The notes under the pieces were generated by a model, which was not told the origin of the DNA, made no database searches, and worked only from the letters and a program-made list of their open reading frames with translations. A stretch of 64,000 nucleotides of DNA from Vigna angularis (Eukaryota > Streptophyta > Magnoliopsida > Fabales > Fabaceae). Location: contig NC_068977.1 in assembly GCF_016808095.1 (NCBI RefSeq), forward strand, positions 28,793,364 to 28,857,363. The letters run 5' to 3'. The position numbers were made by a program, and so were the translations under genes. Positions 25,720 through 38,149 of this stretch are shown here, one piece after another (the first letter of the stretch is position 1; each line of letters starts with the position of its first letter).

Positions 25720-26712
25720 AAACAAAGTTTTAAGGGACTTTCAAAATAAATGTTATAAATATAAGAATAGTATTTAACACATACACGAAGATTTATTTGA
25801 AAAATCTTAAAGGGATTCTTTTCATGCATTCCCTCGGGAGCTTTCTCCTATCTCAGTGTTATTATTGGAAAATTTAATTAGCAACTTAAGAAAATTTAAT
25901 TAACAAATTTAGATTCTTCTGATCCTTTATCTTCGTCTAACTCCTTTGAAATCCTCCTTTGCGTCCTTCTCAAGACTATTCTCTGGTTGTCCAACACTAA
26001 TTGAATTGAACTAAATGCTAATTTTTTGAAAATAGGATGATAAACAATAATTGAATTGATTGAATAGATTATCATGAATAAGATTAGATGTAGATTTAAA
26101 TATCAAATCAAGAAATATCAAGATACAATATACCTTATGCAATATAAAGAAAGAGAAATACATAAAAAATTTAGTGATTCACTCCATCACAACATATACA
26201 TATAGATGTTCAACTACAGTGATCAAGAGTCACATTATATACTTTCAAACTTCAACAAATTTGGTAAAACAGAAAGAAAAACACAATTATACAGGTATAC
26301 ATTAGAACAAATTTAGAACAAGTCACTTTGAGAATAAATAAACACAATAATGGCAAATACATTATGTGCAAAACTATGTTTTTTTCTTCAACCATGAGAT
26401 TGATCACAATTTGTCTAAAGAAAACTCCAAAATCAGAGTACTAACGCACAAAAAGTCAGAAACAACCCTTCATAATTCTATAAAATAAAATAAAATAAAA
26501 ATGTTATGATTTCCCACTATTAAAAATTTATATTTAATAAAATTGTTTGCATAAATTTTTTACAAAAAATTTAAAATTAAAAAGGTTATCTTTTAAAAAA
26601 AATTCTGAAAAATTTTAAAGTTACATAAAATATATAAAGGAAAAAAAATTCCATAAGTATAACAAAAACTTTAGTTTTAAAGATGTCCAACCCAATGCAC
26701 ATGTAGAAACAT
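25720..26712. repeat. Duplicated flank, copy A
   Basis: 25720-26219 and 26414-26712 align in the same orientation with 46820-47292 plus 47298-47324 and 49035-49282. Shared words include AAACAAAGTTT, TAGATTATCATGAATAAG, CACTCCATCACAACATATAC, CACAAAAAGTCAG and TTTAGTTTTAAAGATGT. Copy A lies upstream of carboxylesterase 1 and copy B downstream of carboxylesterase 2, as expected if a unit holding a carboxylesterase and this flank was duplicated in tandem. Confidence 0.8.
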
Positions 26713-27111
26713 GGAAACATGAATCAAAACACATTCTATAAAAATGATAATTTCCTTCAAATTTGAACACTACAATACAACTGTCAATCATAAAAAAAAA
26801 AGTAATAAATTTCGCAATTCAATACTTCCCTTTCTTCCAGAATAACTGAGAGTGTAGATGATATAAATATGATTTGAATATGTAATCCACTTTCTTCATT
26901 ACTTTTAAATAATAAATTTTGTGCAAACCAACACACATATTTAATAATATGTCTGTAAATGCATTTAAGATGGTTCTGATCTGGTGGTCCACACACGGAT
27001 ATTAAAAACTCAATAATTAAGTTGGTTCTTAGTTTTTACAGTATTAAAGGACTCCGTGCATATCACTACAATAGCAAATAAAACAACAAAAGTTTCTTCA
27101 TTTCCTCCACC

Positions 27112-28537
27112 ATGTCCAACGAAACCATTGACTCCCGCCTCCAAATCCGCCCCAATCCCGACGGCACCTTCACCATCTCCAGCGAAACCATTGACCCCTA
27201 CCAACGCCTCCAAATCCAGCCCAACCCCGATGGTACCTTCACGCGCCTCAACAATGTCACTATTCCACACACCGCACCCTCTTCAGACCCCTCTCTTCCC
27301 ATTTCAGTTCTCACCAAAGACATCGCCATCAACCCACACAACCACACATGGCTGCGCTTATTCCTGCCACGCACACTACTCTCCTCTTCCAATCCCAACA
27401 AGCTTCCTCTCATCCTTTTCTTTCACGGAAGCGGATTCGTGCTGCTCAGTGCAGCTTCCTCCGTCTTCCATGATTTCTGCGTCCAAATCGCCGATTCCGC
27501 TCAGGCCATTGTGGCCTCCGTCGACTACCGTCTTGCGCCAGAGCACCGACTTCCGGCGGCCTACGACGATGGCGCCGAAGCACTGCGGTGGATCGGAAAC
27601 TGCGAAGATGAGTGGTTGCGTCAATACGCTGATTATTCGAACTGTTATCTTATGGGGAATAGCGCTGGGGCAACTATCGCTTACCAGACAGGTCACTCTC
27701 CTTCTCCTTCTACATCTTCTCTGTTTTTAATTCTTTATAAATTTCATTATTTCTAATTCCCCTTTATTAAAATAAAATTATTATATCTTTTATATATAAA
27801 AAAGTAATAACTTGATTCATTTTAGATTTTTTTTTTCCTTTTTAAATACAAAAAGTTAATATTTTTTTATGACCAAAACATTTCTGAAACACGTTAAACT
27901 GGTGTTAAGAAAAGCTTTTTCTAAAGAGAAACCTCTGATAAAAGACAAGCTTTATTAATTTCCTACATTAAATAGTTTTAAAAGAGTAATTATTACAATC
28001 AACTTAAAGCGAGTTCAAAAAAGTTGACAGAAAGAAATATCCATAAATATTAAACGTGGAATTTGTTTCCTTGCAGGTCTACGTGCAGTTGAAGAGGTGA
28101 ATGATCTTGATCGAGTGAAAATCCAAGGGTTGATTTTGCGTCAACCATTCTTTGGTGGAGTGCAGAGGACAGAGTCGGAGTTAAGGCTTCAGAATAACCC
28201 ACTCATTCCTCTGAGTGTTTCGGATTCGATGTGGGAGTTGGCTCTGCCAACTGGTGCTGATCGTGACCATGAATATTGCACTGTAAGGGCTGGAAATGCG
28301 GTTGAGAAATTTGAGAAGATGAAGGAGCTTGGTTGGAGAGTGCTCGTGAGTGGCAACAATGGTGACCCATTGGTGGATCGTGATAAGGAGTTGGTGCAAT
28401 TGATGGAAGAAAAAGGGGTGAAAGTGGTGAAGGATTTTCAAGAAGAAGGCTGCCATGGAGTTGAACTCTTTGACCCATTGAAAGGAAACCAGTTCATTGA
28501 TTTGGTTAAACATTTCATTAACCCAATCTGTGTTTAG
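27112..28537 (+). CDS. CXE-type carboxylesterase 1 (alpha/beta hydrolase)
   Basis: A serine hydrolase of the plant CXE/GID1-like group, which cleaves small carboxylic esters; the natural substrate is unknown. Exons are 27112-27691 and 28077-28537, 346 residues, with the intron splitting a Gly codon. The catalytic triad is Ser184 in GNSAG, Asp290 in GDPLVDR and His320 in CHGVE. The oxyanion motif is HGSG (105-108) instead of the usual HGGG, and the nucleophile motif is GNSAG where relatives have GESAG. VDYRLAPEHRLPAAYDD is typical of the family. There is no signal peptide, so it is probably cytosolic. The N-terminus holds a tandem duplication (residues 4-19 and 25-43, both with ETID and PNPDGTFT). 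ATG at 27112 is preceded by CACC. It is paralogous to the gene at 45634-46611. Confidence 0.92.
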
Positions 28538-29747
28538 GACTAAATTATCATGTTCTGTGTACCAAACACAATTTACTATGTTACGTGGTTCATGTTTCAA
28601 CCTTCTACTATAATAAAAACGTGAGAAATATATGTTTTCTTATGAAATTAAAAATAGTTTATGATGGAAATTTTTTATACCATTTGATTTTATATTTTTT
28701 TAAATCATTAGTTTTTTTCTTAATTTTTTTTAATGGTTTTAAAGTTTATTTTATATGACAAATGATATGCCACGTATTATTTACTTTTTTATAAAATAAA
28801 ATCCTTACATTGGCCTAATCCAGCTTTTCACGATTAAATAAAAAAAATAAAAATTTAAAATACCTAAGGTGCAGACGGTGAATATGGAGGTGTAGGAAAA
28901 GGAATGGATTGGCCCAACCACATTGCCATTTGCTACCTAATATAAACTTTAACACCATTGACTAAATAAAAACCAAAATTAATACTTTTAAAAATACAGA
29001 AATCCAAATTGTATAAAATTTTGACCAAGAACTATTTTTAATTTTACTTAATACTTCATGAAAAAAACATATTTTTCCCATTGTTGAGATCGCTTAAGCA
29101 TCTTAGTAATTGCTCTGATAGATAAGTTTTGTCTTTTACAATTATGATCGGAGTTTTCAATGAATAATTTAGGAATAAAATGATATTTTCTTTTTCATTA
29201 TTGTTATTAATAATATTATTATTATATTTATAATAGATGCTGAATATACTTTTTATAACATTTATACTTTCATCGTAAGAAGATTGTTCTCTCGTTAGAG
29301 GCAATAATAATGCATCTGATATAGTACTTATTGATGAGAAAATTATTAAAAACTATACAAATCAGAAAGAGACATTAAATGTTAGATCCATTAAATATTT
29401 CATTTCTTCTTATAAAATAAATCAAGATTATAACTTTTGTTTAAATAAATGTTAGTGTTAACTAATAAATATTTTATTTGTTATTTTTGATGATGATCAT
29501 CTCTATAATCATTGCAAAAAAAAAGTTAAACAATGACAATTTTATGGTAATTGTTGATGAAAAAGGTGGCAATGACATATCTGAATTTATTTATGTTGGT
29601 GTGGCATATGATTTGAAATTGGTTACAGGATAACCACTCTAAAAAAATTGATATCACAATGATTATACGTCAATCGTTAATGCAAATACGTAAAATATTG
29701 TTTTAGAATAATTATTATTGAAAATGACGACATTGAGAATTTGTTAA
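28538..29747. other. Spacer downstream of carboxylesterase 1
   Basis: AT-rich with no gene recognised. The Harbinger-like element begins at its right edge after the TAA at 29745-29747. Confidence 0.5.
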
Positions 29748-29766
29748 CGCTGTGTTTCTTTGGAGG
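29748..29766 (+). repeat. Probable left TIR of the Harbinger-like element
   Basis: Five mismatches of 19 to the right TIR; preceded by TAA. Confidence 0.55.
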
Positions 29767-32129
29767 AAAAACACTATTCACGTAAATTATCAGAGATGGA
29801 TTTCCAAAAGTAAGGTCGTTCGTTTTGGTGGATTTGCGCGGATTTGGTAAGACGGATATCTGCTGATTTGCAGGATTCCACTGTTGAGCTCATCTCATAA
29901 ATGTAGGAGGATTTGCGATGATTTACGAGGGAAAGACGTATATACCCTGTACGACATATGCAGCTTTTCCCATATGTGCTTCCATACATCAGCGAAAAGG
30001 AACGTTAGTTGAAGTTATTCGATTCTGAACATTAATAACCGATTCCAACACTATGAAATAACTTAAAAATGCTACAATGTGGTTTCACGAGTTTGAAGTA
30101 CTGTGGTTTGTAGAGTAAAGTGGACTGGGTGCCCATGTGATGAGCAGTTTTGACTGTCCTCTTGCCATGCACTTGTTTAATTTCGTAAATGCTTTTGCAG
30201 CCCAATACAGTGTCCAGATTCCGTGTTTGAGTGACTGTTTGACTAAACCATTCACTGCCATGAACTGCAAAGGAGAGAATCACTGGCATTGCTTGCTGGC
30301 AAACATGTTTGAATTTCAAAAGAATAACCATCCACACCATTAAGAAGATCGTGGTTGGTGGATTACTTTACCTGGCTGAGACAGTGAAGTTTGAAGAGGA
30401 GCATTGTGCGAGTGTGTGTGCTGAAGTTCTTGCAAAGAGTAAGCAGTTGTGGAGGAGAGGTATACTTTCTTTCCGTCTTGATGTGGTTGTTGCAGGTACA
30501 ACCATGGTGATGAAGTTCAGGACGAAGGCGGAGGACCAAGAATGTTGTTCATGATGATGACGGAGTGGATGAAGGTGACCGAACGTGGAAGGAGTGGTTG
30601 AAGAAGTTAGATTCATCACGGTTGTACCTTGCTGGAAGAAGAAGAAGGTATCCGGTTGGACAGCTTGCAGGCGTACTCGGTTACAAGACAGCGTAACCAA
30701 TTACGGTTGTCCATGCGCGTATCCGATTAGAGGGAGCCATAACTGCTTACAGTGGACATTTTTGTTTGAAGGCTTAATCGGTTACAAAATATTGTAACCG
30801 GTTAGAGGTCGTCCAGAACGCGTTACAGCAGCTCCGGTTCCAGGCGTGGTGTGCATGAGTTCATCCTTTTGAGCAGGTTGTGGTGTGTGAAGTTAGTTTC
30901 ATTTACATAGGTGCATGCCTTCCTCCGTCCTTGGTTAGGTCCTGCGTCTTAAGGTTGATGCATGGAAGCGTTGGCACCGTTGGGGTTGTAGAGAAGACAA
31001 CACATGATGGAGGGTGGTTTGGTAGCACTACCCTTCGAGGCCTTCGAGGCATACAGCGACTTACCGATGACATGAAGAAGGGGATGTGGGAGGGGAAGGT
31101 GATGTCTTGCATGGAGAAGAAGATGTGCATGGGGATGGAGGTGGAGAGGAGGAGGACGACGGTGGTGGGGAGGTTTTAAGGGCGTAGTTTTTTCACTCAC
31201 AAATTCAGGATAAGCCTGACAGTGAGTTCGAGTTGAAGGATTGTGTTTATTTAAGCAACATGCTAACCATTTGTATGTCTTGCAGGTTCATGTTTTGGGA
31301 CTGAGAGGTGCATTGGTAAGCTGCTGGTAAGCTAGGGAGGTCCATAGCATTGGTCAGGTACCGAGAAGAAACACGGTTATTTATGTGTCCAGTTTTAATG
31401 CACACCGTTTTAACATTTTGATGCTTGTATATTGATGTGTCCTCTAATAAATTGTGCAGATTGGCTTGAGAAATTCAGCAGTCCGTCTTGCAATTGCGTT
31501 GTCCATTGTAATTATCAATCTTTGGACCAAAGTGTTTTGAATGTAGATTGATCTTGTTATTGAAATTCAATATTCAGAAGGAAGACTGGTTATTGATAAC
31601 CAATTTCACCGTAGTCAAATAATAGAAAAATAGCTTATGATGAAGATTTTACATCTATGCTGAGAGGTGAACCATCTTAGAGGACCATATATATGCAAGT
31701 GAGGGCCAAGAACCTGTTTCCATTCCGTATTAACTTGTATTATTAAACAAAATGTTTTTGTTCCCATTTTATATGTACTTTACTAATGAAGTTTGTGTGA
31801 TACTATGATGTTAGCATCTTTGACGTTGAAAAAGTTGGCGGGTGTATTTAAAGATAACTTTTGACCGTTACCTACTTAAGCTTCCTAAGTTGTTGTGTTT
31901 ATTCACTAGGTAGAGTGAGCAAAAGGTACATATTTAACAAAGTTGTGAGTTTGTTTTTACCAATGATATAAGACATTGATGTTCTTATTTGCACAGGTTT
32001 GTTTTGGAATTGTCATTCATTTCATCTGAACATTGAGAATTGAAGCTAGTATCTTATTCCGATCTTGCTGTGAGTGGAAATTGAATCTTGGGTGAAGTCT
32101 TAATTTTTGCTCAAAAACTTGGTTGAAAG
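29767..32129 (+). other. Non-coding leader of the Harbinger-like element
   Basis: 2.4 kb, richer in G than the flanks, with many short open frames on both strands but no domain. It holds GTTAC/GTAAC inverted repeats near 30670-30710 and 30779-30800 and the GGATTTGCG words of the left subterminal region. If the LTR element is removed, the sequence reads on to a possible donor (CAAGAG|GTATGT at about 39077), which would suit a 5' leader exon of the transposase. Confidence 0.45.
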
Positions 32130-32986
32130 TGATGGCATATGCCCTAGCCATGGTTAAGCATACTTAAGAAGAGTTGGATTCATCTATGAAAGGTGGGTCC
32201 GAGCTCTAATCATCATGAGCCATCAACATGTTCTTAGTAAAATTGTGTGTATTTTAGACCTTGTATTAAGGGTCAAATAGTATAGTATTTAATTTTAGGC
32301 CTTATATTAAGGGCTAAGTATTGTATGGTTTGTAATCTTATTTTTAAAGAGTGTGTCCCACCATGAGACATGATAGGCCACATGGCAAGCTCTTAAGTGA
32401 AGAGTTTTTCTTAAGAAGGAAGTGACCATGTGTCATTTTCTAAGTGGAGAAACTCTTACTAAAGTGGATTGCCATATGTCACTCTAAGAGTGGAGAAACT
32501 TTGCAAAAGTGGATTGCCACATGCTACTTCAAGAGTGGAGAAGACTTTACAAAAGTGGATTGCCACATGGCACTCTAAGAGTGGAGAAACTTTGTAAGAG
32601 TGGATTGCCACATGTCTCTTTAAGAGTGGATAGTTTTTAGGGTTTATTGTCTACTTTGGAGACACCTTTCTCTATAAATAGAAGGGTCTCCTTCCTTGTA
32701 AAAGCACTTGATGAATTTGAATGTTATTATGCCAAAATGTGTGCAAACATATCTTGTCTCAAGTCAAGGCTAGAGCATCCCATGAGGTCCCTCTAACCAC
32801 CCTTCTCTAGAGTTGGCCCAACCTCTCCGGAGATCCATCAAACACCTCCATCCTACCACAAATACTCACCAAAAACCTCACTAAAATTGTGAGCCAACCA
32901 CCATATCCATCGCTTCCGCACAAATTCCACCTCCATAGCTTCATCTTCGTGCTTTGGCCCAACCTAGCTCGAGGAGGACGCTATCA
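32130..32986 (+). repeat. 5' LTR of the gag-protease element
   Basis: 857 bases. Contains a tandem repeat of about 45 bases (AGAGTGGAGAAACTTTG, then GTGGATTGCCACATG) in four copies at 32440-32630. CTATAAATAG (about 32673) could be its TATA box. Confidence 0.9.
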
Positions 32987-34297
32987 TTTGGTATCAAGAG
33001 CTTCGGGTCTACAAGAGCTAAGTATCTTGGTCCTTTACCTATCTTTGTGTATTTCTTGTTGTTATTGTGTTGTTCTTTATTGTCTTCCATTGTTTACATC
33101 CATATATGTTATTTTTATGGTTCTAGTTTGTTCTTTTGCGGAACCATTCGGTTTTTACCACTAAGTTTCCATATACATGTGTTGTGGCGTGCTTTTATAT
33201 TTTTTTTGAGTCTTTCTTCATATATTTGGTTCTATTTTAATGTCATTTTTGGGTTATTTTTTATTTTTAATTCCATCCATGTTGTCTAGAGTCATGTGTA
33301 GTCATTTTTATGTCATTTTCTCTTAGTTCGGGCTTTGAAAAAATCACAAAACAATATGTCCCATTGGGATTTCAAAATTACACTATAGACATCCATTTGA
33401 GTGCTTTTTTATTTCATATTTGAGTTCATGCTTGTCATTAGATCATTGTCAAGTTCTTAGAGTTAAGTTTCTCTTGTGTTTCTTTGAGTTTCATGCTCTA
33501 TTTTTGATTCTAGTAAGATTTCTTCCATTTTTTTTTGAGTCATGAACTTTGAGCTACCAAAACAAATTGTCCAAGATCTAATTTGTGTTGAAAAAAAAAA
33601 CAAAAGTGTAGACAAAAGTAAAAAGCAAAAAAAATAAAGAAGTAAAAGTACAAGCAAAAGCAAAAGTGAAAAAAAAAAGTTACTTTCACGTGAGACTTTG
33701 ACATGAGACTTTACCATGACACTTGGAGATGATACTTGGACATAATACCTTGACATGACACTTGGACATGACCCTTGGATATGAGACTTGGACATGACAC
33801 TTTTGACAAAATATTGTCTTTGCCTATAGTGCACCATTAGCTCAGTGTTTGTAAAGATAAGAAGTAATAATTCTCTATTCTAATTGTTTTTGGTTTTATT
33901 CATCTATTCTAGTGCCTTTCTTTCGGTAATTCTTTTGAGTGCCTAGCCTTTATTTTTAAGCTTTATTTTCTTGATTATCTTGTTCATTACTCTCTGTTTT
34001 GTCTCAACATAACTCCTTTTGAAGAGATATTGTTCAAATTGGCCCTTGATTTGCATTCTCTTTGGATTCCTACCTTTCGGATTTGGTTTGATATTTGGTG
34101 TAGGATATTCTTTGGAGGAAAAACGAAATTGGACATAGTATATTGGGTGATCGGAGACCTCTTTGGACCTTGAAACCTTGAGGAAGAGACAAGAAGAAAA
34201 GGAGTGAAACACTTTAGAGAGGAACACACATTATTTATTTGTATTACGCATTTTTGAGTTGTAAAATTGTATTGCTTTTGGATTTGTAACTCATAAC

Positions 34298-35614
34298 TGA
34301 TAGTGGCATATTTTGCTATGAATTCAGTATTAAATTAGAGAAAATATCAACTCTTTCTCATCCTTTTTGCCTTGTAAATCCTAGTTTTCATTTAGTTTAA
34401 GAAGTGGTTGCATCCTAAGCTTTAATTAGATAAATTGATCATTAACCCCTTCATTTATACAAGTGAATTAGTTGGAAGAAGTCTCTGCATCAAATGAAGA
34501 GTGCTGCAACCAGAGAAAACAAGAAAACAGCAAAAACAACAAAAATATGAAGAACCAGAATTCTGTCAGAGTTAGCTGGAGCGCCCTTTTTCCATGGGCG
34601 CTGGAGCGGGCTCTGCACCAGGACTGGAGCTAGCTGGAGCTAGCTGGAGCGCCTCCTACAAAAGGGCGCTGGAGCGCCCTTTTTCCTGTTTTCGCGCGCT
34701 GGAGCGCGGTCTCAAGCGCGCCTGCTGCTGATTTGGCAGATTGGGTTTATTTAACCCCAAATTAGAAGGGCTTTGATATCTTTGGCATCCCAGACACGAT
34801 TTCTCTCAATTGGAGCGTCCAGAGGCGATCTAGGAGCTGTGGGAACAACCCTTCTTCATCCTTGGGTCTTCAACCTTCTTCCATTTCCACCTTTGTTGTA
34901 AGATCAAGCTCTCCATTCATGGAGAGCTAGTTTCATTATTGTTGGGGATTGATGTAATCACGGATCTCTTATGTAAATTACAGTTGTTTTGAATGATTAT
35001 ATGCCTCTTTGATTAATTGTTAGTGTTTAATTCCTTTGCTTAAAGCTCGTATGATTGATTCAACCATTTCATGATTTTAGGGTTTGCTTGATATTGGGAA
35101 ATATTGGGTGAATCTAGAACTGGATTAAACACCTAAAGAAAAGTGTATCTAGGAATAGAACATGGACCTTTGGTTGTCTTGAATCTCAATTCTTAAAGCA
35201 GATGAACTTGTTAGGTTTTCCAAGGGATTGGAGTTTAAGAAGTAAGTATAGGCTCTCTTTACCAAGGGATTGGGTTTGAGTAAATTAGAAGATTGACATT
35301 GGCTAATTAATGAAGAGGAAGTGATTTTCTATACATAAGAGTGAAGTAGGTGAAATCAACCCCCAACAATATCAGTCCATATCATTTCTAATCTTTCCAT
35401 TTCTAAGTGTTTGCGTTATCAAAGATCACTTTTACCATTTACTTTTTATCTTTACTTTAATTGCATGAAAAACCCAAAAACATGGAATCATTCTTTAGTC
35501 TAAATTAGTTAGATATTATACGATTGTCTAGGACACGAGTCTCTTGGGAAACGATATTCGGTCTTACCGGTTTTATTACTTGAACGATTTGGTATACTTG
35601 CCAAAGTCTCAACA
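34298..35614 (+). mobile_element. Solo LTR of a second gypsy-like family, nested
   Basis: It starts TGATAGTGGCATATTTTGC and ends TTGCCAAAGTCTCAACA, so has TG and CA ends. The end region (GGGAAACGATATTCGG, ACTTGCC) is typical of plant Ty3/gypsy LTR ends. The flanks ATAAC (34293-34297) and ACAAC (35615-35619) differ at one base and may be an old target duplication. There is no internal region or second LTR, so it is a solo LTR left by recombination. A GC-rich block of CTGGAGCGC repeats lies at 34570-34720. It sits in the leader of the gag-protease element. Confidence 0.6.
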
Positions 35615-36026
35615 ACAACCTTGTTAGGTATCTTGGGGTAGTCTGTGATACTCAATCCCATATCCTAACAAAGACTTGTAAACCATATTGAAAACGTTTT
35701 TAGTTGGTTAAAGTTTGAAGGTTCCAAAGTGCCTTCTAACTTTACCATTAGGCCGCATAGTCTAGTTTAATTGTTGTCTTTAACTGCTTATAATTTATTG
35801 TGTGTCTACTTGTGTATCAAACCTAAATCCATTTGAGAAGTTTGGTGCAAGAGAACTTAAGGTAAACTTTGGCTAGGAAAGACTTGGATTTTAAGTGATC
35901 CTTAGTGATTCTCCTCTCTTTCCTGGAAGTGAACTTGAGATTATTTTGCCTCCTTAAATCTCTAAAGGAATTTACTTTTGAAATACAAGTTTGTGTGTGC
36001 ATTACATATTTTGAATTTTTTTAAGA

Positions 36027-38066
36027 ATGTCTAAGGAACCTTCTTACCAAATTGATAGTGATTATAGTGAAGAGGCCCAACCAAATTTAGAACAAATGGC
36101 TAAGGAACTAAAATCACTAAAACTTTGGCAAAAGCAAGAATCCATTTTGAAAGAAAAAGAAAGAGTTGAAAGAGAACAATATCTTGAAACCTTAGAAGAA
36201 GAACTTAGAGTTCTAGCCCAAAAATAAGAAAAGGTCCAAGAAGAGATAAAGAAAAGTAGGAGTAGGAGTCACTCAAGGAGAAGTTCAAAAACTCCCACAG
36301 AAAACACATACCCTGAACAAGATAGTAGGACTGCTGCCCAATTCTACCAACATCCTCCACCTAGAAGGTATAGAAGGGAGAGTGAACAACCACCAAGAGA
36401 GATTAGGCTAGACCTTCCTCATTTCCATGGGAAAGAAGATGTTGAGGCATACCTAGATTGAGAAATGAAAGTAGAACACCTTTTTGAGTGTCATCAAATA
36501 ATAGAGGAAAGGAAAGTTTCCCTAGCTACCCTAAGCTTTCAAGGGAATGCCATGTATTGGTGAACTTCCCTAGTGAGAGAAAGAAGACTCTCCAATTCCC
36601 CTCAAGTCCAATATTGGAATGACTTAAAGAGTGCTCTAAGAAGAAGACACATACCTTCCTACTACCATAAAGAGCTTATGGATAAACTCCAAAGGCTCCA
36701 ACAAAGAACCATGAGTGTGGAAGAGTATAGGCAAAAGATGGAACTCTACATGATGAGAGCGGGAATTAGGGAAGAAGAAGGAACCACCATTTCTAGATTT
36801 CTAAGTGGTCTTAATCTTGATATTAGAGATAAAGTGGAGTTGTTGCCCTATCAAGATCTCAATGATTTGGTACAAATTTGCATAAAAGTTGAGCAACAAC
36901 ATTTGAGAAAAGGTTTGAAAATTGACCACTCTAACTCTAGTGTTAAGAAAGACTATAGGAGGGAAGGTAAGCAAGTGATGGAAGAGGAACCCTCTAGGAA
37001 TCTATGGAAGGAGAAAGAAAAAGATAGATCAAGGGAGGGAACATCATTACACACTCGTACTAGTGAAATTAAATGTTTTAAATGTCAAGGTAGAGGTCAT
37101 ATGGCATCACAATGCCCCACTAAAAGGACCATAATCTTGAGGGATGTTGACTCATATAGTAGTGAAGAGGAGGAGGAGAAAGGCACAAGTAAGGATAAGA
37201 GTGAAGGAGAAGATTCCTACCCATGCGAGGGAGATCTCCTCATGATGAGAAGAGTTTTGAAGAATCAACCTAGTCCCCAAGTTCAAACCCAAAGAGAGAA
37301 CATCTTTCATACAAGATGTCAAGTTTTAGAAAACACGTGTTCTCTTATTGTGGATAGTGGCTCATGTTGCAATTGTTGTAGCACTAGGTTGGTTGAAAAG
37401 TTAGCCTTAACTATATTGCCTCACCCCCAACCTTACAAACTTCAATGGCTTAATGATGGTGAAGACATGATAGTTAATCAACAAGTGAAGGTTAAGTTTT
37501 CCATAGGGAATTATGAAGATAGTGTGCTATGTGACATAGTACCTATGGAAGTTTGTCACATCTTGTTAGGAAGGCCTTGGCTTTTTGAAAAGGAAACCAT
37601 ACATCATGGTCGTACCAATGAGATAACCTTCAACCATAAAGATAGAAAGTTTGTACTTCATCCTCTCACACCATCTCAAGTTGAAACAGACTAAGTACAA
37701 ATGAAAAATAAGAGAGAAAAGGAAAGAGATGACACTAACATATACAAAATCAAATGTTCAGAGTGTCAAAACAATACACATATGTCCAATGAGTGTCCCA
37801 GCAAAAGAGCCTTCATGTTAAGGGCCACATGCTTGTGTGAAGATTCAAAAGGGGTATTCTTTCCATCTTCCTTTAGTAGATTGGAAAGACAAGACCAAAT
37901 GAGACTTGGTGGTAAAAAAGGAAGTCACTCCAAATGCATATGCATTCAACACAAGATAAGCCGGGACTTAAAGGGAAACTACATAATTGGGTTGATTATT
38001 CTAATAACACCTACTTTATCTCTTATTTTTTGCAGAAAGTTATTTGACCCCGGAGGGTTTTGTTGA
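36027..38066 (+). pseudogene. Gag-protease gene of the LTR element, four in-frame stops
   Basis: One frame runs from ATG 36027 to 38066, interrupted by TAA at 36225, TGA at 36459, TGA at 36561 and TAA at 37692. Order: acidic and coiled-coil N-terminus with an RS-rich patch, gag domain (LDLPHFHGKEDVEAYLD, then SVEEYRQKMELYMMRAG and SRFLSGLN), CCHC knuckle CFKCQGRGHMASQC, aspartic protease (LIVDSGSCCN and VCHILLGRPWLF), then a second CCHC knuckle CSECQNNTHMSNEC after the last stop. The two TGA stops lie where gag relatives have Trp, so each fits TGG-to-TGA. The first and last stops may be CAA-to-TAA or true ends. No polymerase follows. Confidence 0.85.
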
Positions 38067-38149
38067 TACACAAGTTGATCAATATGAAGAAGAGGGTTTT
38101 TGAAGAAACTTAAAGATTTGAGGACAAATCCTTTTTAAGAGGGAGGGTA

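Noticed and set aside
30779..30800. GTTACAA/TTGTAAC inverted repeat as a regulatory site
   Set aside because: A 9-base stem with a 4-base loop is clear, but similar words are common in plant repeats and no role can be supported.
30032..31200. Overlapping open frames on both strands in the Harbinger leader
   Set aside because: No domain and no consistent codon pattern. They are probably due to higher GC content.
32440..32630. Regular 45-base repeats as a CRISPR-like array
   Set aside because: The units are adjacent with no unique spacers, lie inside LTRs, and the genome is a plant.
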